Of a DNA stretch of 5,317 nt, positions 1 through 5,317 are shown piece after piece. The notes under the pieces were generated by a model, which was not told where the DNA came from, searched no databases, and saw only the letters and a program-made list of their open reading frames with translations. The stretch lies in assembly GCA_934754855.1 (NCBI GenBank), contig CAKVJR010000120.1, positions 1 to 5,317 of the forward strand. The letters are read 5' to 3'. Made by a program: the position numbers and the translations under genes. This DNA is from an uncultured Candidatus Melainabacteria bacterium. GTDB lineage: Bacteria; Cyanobacteriota; Vampirovibrionia; Gastranaerophilales; Gastranaerophilaceae. Each line of letters starts with the position of its first letter. Position 1 is the stretch's first letter.

Positions 1-2619
1 GATGTAGAGAGCATTGAAGGGCTTTCTCCAGCAATTGCAATTGACCAAAAATCAACCAGCAACAACCCTCGTTCGACAGTCGGAACGGTTACTGAAATCT
101 ACGACTTTTTAAGATTATTGTTTGCAACAATCGGTATTCCACACTGCCCGAAATGCGGTCGGGAAGTCGTCCCGCAGACTGTCGATGAAATAGTTGACCA
201 AATTATATCAATGCCGCAAGGCTCAAAAATAATGCTGCTCGCTCCTGTCGTCAGAGATAAAAAAGGCGAATTTGCAAATACCCTTAAAAACATTCAATCA
301 GAGGGTTTTGCAAGGGTAAAAATTGACGGCGAAATCATCAATTTAACAGAACTTGAAGAGATTAAAATTGATAAAAATTCTCGCCACAACATCGAAATTG
401 TTATCGACAGACTTATCATAAAAGAGGGAATTACCTCGAGATTGACTGATAGCGTACAACTCGCACTTCAAAAAGGGGACGGATTAGTCTATGTCGATGA
501 CAACGGCAAAATCACTATCTTCAGCGAAAAAGCATCTTGCCCCGATTGTAATATAAGTTTTGAAGAAATTACCCCTAAAATTTTCAGTTTTAACGCACCT
601 TACGGGGCTTGCCCGACCTGCTCGGGATTGGGGGCTCACTTTGAAATTAACCCCGATTTAATCGTTCCCGACGACACAAAATCCTTAAATCAAGGAGCGA
701 TTTATCCTTGGGCAAGAACGGGAAATCCTTATTATCACGAGATTTTAGACTCCGTTGCAAAAGAATTTGACATAAATATGGACACACCGTTCAAAGATTT
801 GCCGAAAGAACATCAAAAAATCATTCTCTACGGCAGTGACGGCAAACGTGTTCACATGGAATATATGAGTTTTAACAATCAATACCTCGAAAAACGTTAT
901 ATTCCGTACGTCGGCGTTATTCCGTATTTTATGAAAAAATACAACGAATCTTCCTCGGAAGAAATCAGGGACGATGTTCAAAAATACATGTCTGCAATAC
1001 CTTGTAAAGACTGTCACGGAGCGAGATTAAAGCCATTTCCGCTTGCCGTCACGGTTGGAGAAAAAAACATCTATGAGATTTGCAAAATGCAAATTAAAGA
1101 CGCATTTTCGTTTTTCTCGTCACTTTCTTTGGAACTTTCTGATTATCACTTAAAAATTTCAAAACAAATTTTGACGGAAATTATGGCAAGGCTAAAATTC
1201 TTGCTTGACGTGGGTTTAGGCTATCTTGACTGTGCAAGAACCGCAGGTACGCTATCAGGGGGCGAGGCTCAGAGAATAAGACTTGCAACCCAAATAGGAA
1301 GCGGCTTGACGGGCGTTTTGTACGTTCTTGACGAACCGTCAATCGGGCTTCACCAATACAACAACGATATGCTCATCAAAACGATGATGAAACTCCGCAA
1401 TCTCGGAAATACGCTGATTGTTGTCGAACACGACGAAGAAACAATAAGAAGTGCCGACTACATTGTCGATATTGGTGTTAATGCAGGCGAACTCGGCGGA
1501 AATGTTGTTTGTCAGGGAAGTTTGAACGATATAAAAAAATGCAAAAATTCCCTCACGGGAGATTATCTCAGCGGACGGAAAAAAATTGAAATCCCGAAAT
1601 TCAGACGGGAAGGAAACGGAAACAAACTCGTCGTTCGAGGGGCAAAAAAGAACAATTTAAAAGATATTGACGTCGAAATTCCGCTCGGAAAAATCAACGT
1701 CATTACAGGCTTGAGCGGTTCAGGCAAATCGACCTTGATGAACGATTTGATATATGAATATGCAATGCACAAAATTCACGGCAATCGCCCAAAACCGCAA
1801 GGAATAGACGGCATTGACGGATTTGAAAATATTGACAAAGTCATAAACATTGACCAATCTCCAATCGGAAGAACTCCCCGCTCAAACCCCGCAACATATA
1901 CAGACGTTTTCACACACATTCGGGAACTTTACACAAAAACAACAGAAGCAAGAGTTCGAGGATACAAACAAGGCAGATTCAGTTTTAACGTCAAAGGCGG
2001 TCGTTGTGAGGCTTGCAAGGGCGACGGCGTAAAACGTATCGAGATGAGTTTTCTCTCCGATGTCTATGTAACCTGCGATGTTTGCGGCGGCAAACGCTAC
2101 AACAGAGAAACTTTAGAGGTAAAATACAAAGGCAAAGATATCTCTGATGTTTTAAATATGAGCGTTTCAGAAGCAATAGAATTTTTTGAGAACATTCCGA
2201 AAATCCAAAACCGACTTCAAACCTTGAAAGACGTCGGTCTTGGCTACATCAGACTCGGACAGTCGTCAGACACACTCTCGGGCGGTGAAGCACAAAGAAT
2301 TAAACTTGCTGCCGAATTAAACAAAAAAGCAACGGGCAAAACTCTCTACTTGCTCGATGAACCCTCTGTCGGCTTGCATTGGGCTGATTTAGACAAGTTA
2401 ATCAAAATTATCAACAAATTAGCCGATAACGGCAATACGATTTTAATCATCGAACACAACCTCGACATCATTAAAATCGCCGACCACATAATCGATCTCG
2501 GTCCCGAAGGGGGCGAAAACGGCGGCTTTATTGTTGCACAAGGAACTCCCGAACAAGTTGCACTATGCGAAAATTCTTACACGGGACAATATTTGGCAGA
2601 AATGCTGAATAAGGACTAA
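1..2619 (+). CDS. uvrA: UvrA, excinuclease ABC subunit A (5'-partial)
   Basis: UvrA is the DNA-damage-recognising ATPase of cytoplasmic nucleotide excision repair; it loads UvrB on lesions. The frame is open from base 1 and gives 872 residues ending in TAA. The first residues (DVESIEGLSPAIAIDQKS) match E. coli UvrA from about residue 72, so about 70 residues, including the start and the first Walker A, lie upstream; the total would be near 940, normal for the family. In window residue numbers: first zinc module C180/C183/C204/C207; a further CxxC at 335/338; first ABC signature LSGGEAQR at 418 with Walker B Asp444; second Walker A GLSGSGKST at 570-578; second zinc module C669/C672/C692/C695; second signature at 759 and Walker B Asp786. 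The hallmark DQSPIGRTPRSNPATYT is present. No frameshift or missing motif is seen. A start at TTG 118 would cut conserved sequence and is not credible. Its stop overlaps that of the convergent membrane-protein gene. Confidence 0.98.
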   Translation, partial: DVESIEGLSPAIAIDQKSTSNNPRSTVGTVTEIYDFLRLLFATIGIPHCPKCGREVVPQTVDEIVDQIISMPQGSKIMLLAPVVRDKKGEFANTLKNIQSEGFARVKIDGEIINLTELEEIKIDKNSRHNIEIVIDRLIIKEGITSRLTDSVQLALQKGDGLVYVDDNGKITIFSEKASCPDCNISFEEITPKIFSFNAPYGACPTCSGLGAHFEINPDLIVPDDTKSLNQGAIYPWARTGNPYYHEILDSVAKEFDINMDTPFKDLPKEHQKIILYGSDGKRVHMEYMSFNNQYLEKRYIPYVGVIPYFMKKYNESSSEEIRDDVQKYMSAIPCKDCHGARLKPFPLAVTVGEKNIYEICKMQIKDAFSFFSSLSLELSDYHLKISKQILTEIMARLKFLLDVGLGYLDCARTAGTLSGGEAQRIRLATQIGSGLTGVLYVLDEPSIGLHQYNNDMLIKTMMKLRNLGNTLIVVEHDEETIRSADYIVDIGVNAGELGGNVVCQGSLNDIKKCKNSLTGDYLSGRKKIEIPKFRREGNGNKLVVRGAKKNNLKDIDVEIPLGKINVITGLSGSGKSTLMNDLIYEYAMHKIHGNRPKPQGIDGIDGFENIDKVINIDQSPIGRTPRSNPATYTDVFTHIRELYTKTTEARVRGYKQGRFSFNVKGGRCEACKGDGVKRIEMSFLSDVYVTCDVCGGKRYNRETLEVKYKGKDISDVLNMSVSEAIEFFENIPKIQNRLQTLKDVGLGYIRLGQSSDTLSGGEAQRIKLAAELNKKATGKTLYLLDEPSVGLHWADLDKLIKIINKLADNGNTILIIEHNLDIIKIADHIIDLGPEGGENGGFIVAQGTPEQVALCENSYTGQYLAEMLNKD
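2616..2619. other. Overlapping stop codons of two convergent genes
   Basis: The four bases CTAA hold both stops: TAA of uvrA on the + strand (2617-2619) and TAG of the membrane-protein gene on the - strand (2618-2616). There is no intergenic DNA, and no strong hairpin with a T-run was found close to the junction on either strand, so the transcripts probably run into each other. Confidence 0.9.
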
Positions 2620-4331
2620 TTTCCCTCAACAGGTGCATCTTCAGGGTTTGCTTTAACTTCGTCTTTCGGCAAAAATTTAATATTTGTAATTTCGCAATAT
2701 TGTTTTCCCGTTGCGATAATTTCATAAACGAAAAATTTGTCTAAATAAGCCAAATCAGCGAGTTTCAAAACCAAGTAAACTTCGGTTGTGTCGCCGTAAT
2801 TTTTGTAAATCTCCTCAGCCGTCATTTTTCCGTTAAAAACAACAGGGGCTTTAAAATAATAATCCATTGAATATTTATTCGGGATATCATACGTTGCAAG
2901 CCTTGCACCGTCTTTTTTCGCCTTAATCGAGAAATTAACCAAATCGTTTTCCCCAAACGAATTGACATAATTAAAAAGCAAGCCTGTCAAAATAAAGAAG
3001 AAAAGAACAGACGACAATATATGAACAGAATAGTTCAAAACTTTACGTTTGAGTACAATCGCAATAATTCCGGGGATTGCCACAAATAGTGTTATTATAA
3101 TTAATGGAGGAATTAAAGACTCGATATAAGTTTTTTGAATTTGAGAGAAGAAGAAATAAACAATAACCGCCGCAACAGTCACAAGCACTATTAAAGAATA
3201 ATAAATCAACGATGAAACGTTAACAGAAAGTTTGTGTCTGTCAGAAACGATGTGTTTATACCAATAATGCGACACCATCATTGAACTGAAATAAATTATC
3301 GGAACCAACGTTGCATAGTTGTTTTTAGGGTAAATTATAAGCAAAATTGCAGAAACACAAAATGCCCAAAGAGAAATACAAAAAACCTTTCGCTCATTTG
3401 TCATTTCAAATTCCGCAAAATAATGCCGATTTTTCAAAAATTTTAAAATTCTTGAAAAATATGATGCAAACATAGCAAGCAAAGAAAATAGCCAAGGCAT
3501 TACTCCCACAACAAATGCAAGAAGGAATTTTTCGCAATGACACAAATAGTGTTTTGGTGGAAAATCAATAACAAAAACTTTCCTCAACAATTCAGGAACG
3601 AAAACAAACATGTCGTAATCGTGAATTTTGCAGGACAAAATCAGCGTTGCATAAAGCATTCCGAACAAAATTAAAACACCGGGGAGAAAATTAGCAAGAT
3701 TTAAAAATTCTCTCTTCCGTCTTGAAAAAATCACAACGGGCACAACAACCAAAACAGGGAGCAAAACTTCCCTTAAACCGCCCGTTAACACAGATAGTGT
3801 TATTCCAACCCAAAACCAGAAATAATACCACTGTTTGTGTTTTTTGTTGTTTGAAAAATTTGAAGTAACTGCCGAAAGTATTGCACAGATTGAAAAGCAA
3901 GAGGATAGCATATACGGAGAAGAAATTGTTGAAAACAAAATTAATAACGCCGAGGAAGTCGTTGTCAATGCGGCAATCAGGGCATAAATTTTGTTTGTCA
4001 TTCTTCTGACGAGGATATATGTTATAAAAAATGTTGCCAAAAACACCAAAACAGACGGAATTCTTGCTGAAAACTCAGTAAAACCGCCAAAAATCAAACT
4101 TGAGATATGTAAAAACAAATAATATAACGGAGCCGCATCAAAAAATTCCGTACCGTTCAACTGAGGGGAAAAAATGTCGAAAATATTAGCCATATTTATG
4201 GCAGCACCGACAAATTTCGCCTCTTGTAAAACTTCCATAAACAAGTAACCGCTTATTCTTGACAAAAACACTGCCAAAAGCAAAACGGCAAGCGAAACGG
4301 CTATAATTATATCTTTTTTATTTTTAACCAT
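2616..4331 (-). CDS. GT39/ArnT-like polytopic membrane protein (putative GT-C glycosyltransferase, atypical active-site loop)
   Basis: This is a 571-residue integral membrane protein with about 13-14 hydrophobic segments (first at residues 7-27, last near 440-460) and a C-terminal soluble tail of about 110 residues. The N-terminal third resembles the ArnT/PMT family, which moves sugars from polyprenyl-phosphate donors to lipid or protein acceptors outside the membrane. Visible family marks are SPQLNGTEFF followed by APLYYL, then FSARIPSVLVF (about residues 55-100), and a later GVMPW segment after an H-rich loop. Two signature residues differ. The D-E pair of loop 1 aligns gap-free with Q36-E37, and the FEKPPL-type motif reads FDAAPL, with Ala66 at the Lys. 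Activity as a standard transferase is therefore doubtful. The start ATG lies 2 bases after the GcvH-like stop with no clear Shine-Dalgarno site, which suggests translational coupling. The stop is TAG. Substrate is unknown; family placement is by motif recognition only. Confidence 0.8.
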   Translation of the reverse strand: MVKNKKDIIIAVSLAVLLLAVFLSRISGYLFMEVLQEAKFVGAAINMANIFDIFSPQLNGTEFFDAAPLYYLFLHISSLIFGGFTEFSARIPSVLVFLATFFITYILVRRMTNKIYALIAALTTTSSALLILFSTISSPYMLSSCFSICAILSAVTSNFSNNKKHKQWYYFWFWVGITLSVLTGGLREVLLPVLVVVPVVIFSRRKREFLNLANFLPGVLILFGMLYATLILSCKIHDYDMFVFVPELLRKVFVIDFPPKHYLCHCEKFLLAFVVGVMPWLFSLLAMFASYFSRILKFLKNRHYFAEFEMTNERKVFCISLWAFCVSAILLIIYPKNNYATLVPIIYFSSMMVSHYWYKHIVSDRHKLSVNVSSLIYYSLIVLVTVAAVIVYFFFSQIQKTYIESLIPPLIIITLFVAIPGIIAIVLKRKVLNYSVHILSSVLFFFILTGLLFNYVNSFGENDLVNFSIKAKKDGARLATYDIPNKYSMDYYFKAPVVFNGKMTAEEIYKNYGDTTEVYLVLKLADLAYLDKFFVYEIIATGKQYCEITNIKFLPKDEVKANPEDAPVEGN

Positions 4332-4333
4332 AA

Positions 4334-4714
4334 CTAAGAATTTTCACTGATATAGTCGTTATAATCAGCCAAATCGTAAGTATCAGCCTGAAAATCGGCA
4401 GGTTCGACTTTCACAAGCCAACCGTCCGAAAGAGGTTCATTGTTCAAACTGTCCAACGATTCCGACAATGCAGGGTTAATTTCAATAATTTTGCCCGCAA
4501 TCGGCATATAAAGTTCCGTAGCGGCAGCATCTGCCTCAACCGTCGCAAATACTTCTTTTTTAGTGTAAAAAGAACCGACCTCGGGGAATTCAACAAAAAT
4601 AACATCGCCCAATTTATCGAGCAATAAATTCGTCAAACCCACCAAACAATAATCACCGCAATCGTTTACATACTCATTAGTTTTTGCACATAAAAGACCT
4701 TCAGGAATATTCAT
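4334..4714 (-). CDS. GcvH-like protein lacking the lipoyl-lysine
   Basis: The 126-residue product matches glycine cleavage H protein nearly end to end (E. coli GcvH is 129). It has the MNIPEGLL start, VGLTNLLLDKLGDVIFVEFPEVG at residues 25-47 in the position of the GcvH core, a YMPIAGKI segment at 69-76, and the NEPLSDGWLVKV block at 92-103. True GcvH carries lipoate on a Lys in an ESVKA-type hairpin and shuttles the aminomethyl group between the P, T and L proteins. Here the hairpin reads VEADAAATELY (residues 59-69) and Ala63 occupies the Lys site, with no Lys nearby, so classical lipoylation should be impossible. Cys9, Cys19 and Cys23 cluster in the N-terminal part. The reading frame is intact, with a good SD and promoter, which argues against simple decay. 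It is the first gene of a two-gene unit with the GT39-like protein. No gcvT, gcvP or lipoate gene is in view. Function unknown; the name gcvH would be misleading. Confidence 0.88.
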   Translation of the reverse strand: MNIPEGLLCAKTNEYVNDCGDYCLVGLTNLLLDKLGDVIFVEFPEVGSFYTKKEVFATVEADAAATELYMPIAGKIIEINPALSESLDSLNNEPLSDGWLVKVEPADFQADTYDLADYNDYISENS

Positions 4715-4720
4715 CGCAGT

Positions 4721-4726
4721 TCCTTT
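4721..4726 (-). promoter_or_regulatory. Ribosome binding site of the GcvH-like gene
   Basis: On the - strand AAAGGA lies six bases before the ATG at 4714-4712. It is a good Shine-Dalgarno match and spacing, and it supports this start. The start also aligns with the N-terminus of known GcvH proteins. The downstream membrane-protein gene has no comparable site, so ribosomes entering here probably also serve it. Confidence 0.75.
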
Positions 4727-4748
4727 CGATTATAAGACATATAAATTT

Positions 4749-4775
4749 ATTATATTATTTTGGGCAGATTGTCAA
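4749..4775 (-). promoter_or_regulatory. Putative sigma-70 type promoter for the GcvH-like / GT39-like pair
   Basis: On the - strand a perfect TTGACA (4775-4770) is followed after 15 bases by a perfect TATAAT (4754-4749). The spacer is shorter than the usual 17, which may weaken the promoter or call for an activator. Transcription would begin near 4742 and leave a leader of roughly 27 bases before the ATG. The 10-bp palindrome ATAAATTTAT (4741-4750) lies over the expected start site; it could be an operator, but in AT-rich DNA it may be chance. The rest of the gap 4715-4812 shows no clear terminator for the upstream rnhC, so read-through from rnhC is also possible. Confidence 0.55.
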
Positions 4776-4812
4776 GTGTTTGTTACAATTTAGCCGTTTT
4801 TTGCGAAATATT

Positions 4813-5317
4813 TTAAAGCGATTGAACAGTTTTGAAATGAGTTTTTGCAACGTATTTCAAATTCTCTTTTCCGAATTTAGAAACATACTCTTTTGCGGTC
4901 AAAACGACCTTATCACTTGCCCCTTTGGGAAATTCAAAACCGAATTTATTACTCAATTCGCCGCACCGTTTGACAAATTCAGCCCGAGCAATAACCGACG
5001 CAGCCGCAACTCCAATGTAACTTTCCCCACGAACTCTCTGCTCAAGATTTATACTTCTGCCGTTTTTCAAAAGTGCATTTTTAATCAACGACTCATCAGC
5101 AAATTTGTCGGACAAAGCACACTCGCACGGCTGTTTTGCCAAAACATTTTCAATAGCCCTTGCATGCCCCCAAGCAAGTAATTTATTCAAATTTTTAAAC
5201 GAATTATAAAGTTCATTATACTTTTCAGGCATAATTACGACAACAGAATGCGGAGCATTGTTCCTGATATGAGCAGACAACTTGATAATCATTTTGTCAT
5301 CAAGTTTTTTACTGTCC
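4813..5317 (-). CDS. rnhC: Ribonuclease HIII (5'-partial, C-terminal catalytic part)
   Basis: RNase HIII cleaves the RNA strand of RNA/DNA hybrids in the cytoplasm, such as R-loops and primer remnants, using divalent metal ions. The frame runs off the window edge: 167 residues plus TAA are present, starting within the conserved DSKK motif (Asp codon 5316-5314). The missing part, roughly 130 residues by family length, would hold the N-terminal TBP-like substrate-binding domain and the first D-E catalytic pair. Visible marks are PEKYNELY and NLNKLLAWGHARAIENVL, typical of type HIII rather than HII; the third catalytic Asp in ALSDKFAD (codon 5109-5107); the probable fourth acidic residue, Glu in RVRGES (codon 5025-5023), before GVAAASVIARAEF; and the C-terminal PKGASDKV and KTHFKT segments. 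The internal ATG at 5292 is not the start, because conserved sequence continues upstream. The gene ends 98 bp before the GcvH-like gene on the same strand. It shows no sign of decay. Confidence 0.94.
   Translation of the reverse strand, partial: DSKKLDDKMIIKLSAHIRNNAPHSVVVIMPEKYNELYNSFKNLNKLLAWGHARAIENVLAKQPCECALSDKFADESLIKNALLKNGRSINLEQRVRGESYIGVAAASVIARAEFVKRCGELSNKFGFEFPKGASDKVVLTAKEYVSKFGKENLKYVAKTHFKTVQSL

Noticed and set aside
118..120. TTG as start of uvrA
   Set aside because: Conserved UvrA sequence is read in frame upstream back to base 1, so the gene simply enters from outside the window.
745..1017. 90-codon - strand open frame within uvrA
   Set aside because: It lies wholly antisense to conserved UvrA coding sequence and its translation resembles no family I know.
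2623..2646. Possible stem (CCCT with AGGG) after the uvrA stop
   Set aside because: The stem is 4 bp plus a mismatch, with a long loop and no proper T-run; it is too weak to call a terminator.
4334..4714. GcvH-like gene as a pseudogene
   Set aside because: The frame is intact at normal length with conserved core blocks, a good SD and a promoter; only the cofactor site differs.
4729..4734. Second perfect TATAAT on the - strand just before the SD
   Set aside because: It is only two bases from the Shine-Dalgarno site, so transcripts would start at or within it, and no -35 element lies at the right distance.
4684..5181. 165-codon + strand open frame opposite rnhC and the promoter gap
   Set aside because: It is antisense to the clearly conserved RNase HIII frame, its product shows no recognisable domain, and its start lies inside the GcvH-like gene; it is a shadow frame.

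Overview
The window comes from a bacterial chromosome of fairly low GC (by eye well under 50%), read with the standard code. It holds four protein genes and almost no non-coding DNA: a 5'-truncated uvrA on the + strand, then three genes on the - strand (a GT39/ArnT-like membrane protein, a GcvH-like protein, and a 5'-truncated RNase HIII gene). No RNA gene, mobile element or CRISPR array was seen. The lineage cannot be fixed from this sequence. The presence of RNase HIII and the style of UvrA would fit a low-GC gut-type lineage such as a Firmicute or a non-photosynthetic cyanobacterial relative (Gastranaerophilales-like), but this is a weak guess.

Layout. Positions 1-2619 (+) encode UvrA from about residue 72 to its C-terminus; the start and first Walker A lie outside the window. 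Positions 2616-4331 (-) encode a 571-residue polytopic membrane protein of the GT-C (ArnT/PMT) type. Its stop codon overlaps the uvrA stop, so the two genes converge with no room for a dedicated terminator. Two bases upstream of it ends a 126-residue GcvH-like gene (4334-4714, -). The 98-bp gap 4715-4812 carries a Shine-Dalgarno site and a consensus-like sigma-70 promoter for this pair. Positions 4813-5317 (-) encode the catalytic C-terminal part of RNase HIII.

How the genes relate. uvrA (nucleotide excision repair) and rnhC (RNA/DNA hybrid removal) are ordinary genome-maintenance genes. The unusual part is the pair between them. The GcvH-like protein keeps the full-length GcvH fold but has alanine at the lipoyl-lysine position, so it should be unable to carry lipoate there. 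Its tightly linked partner is a GT39-like protein in which two signature residues of the ArnT/PMT active-site loop (the Asp of the D-E pair and the Lys of the FEKPPL-type motif) are replaced. The two proteins may have moved together to a non-canonical role; this is inference.
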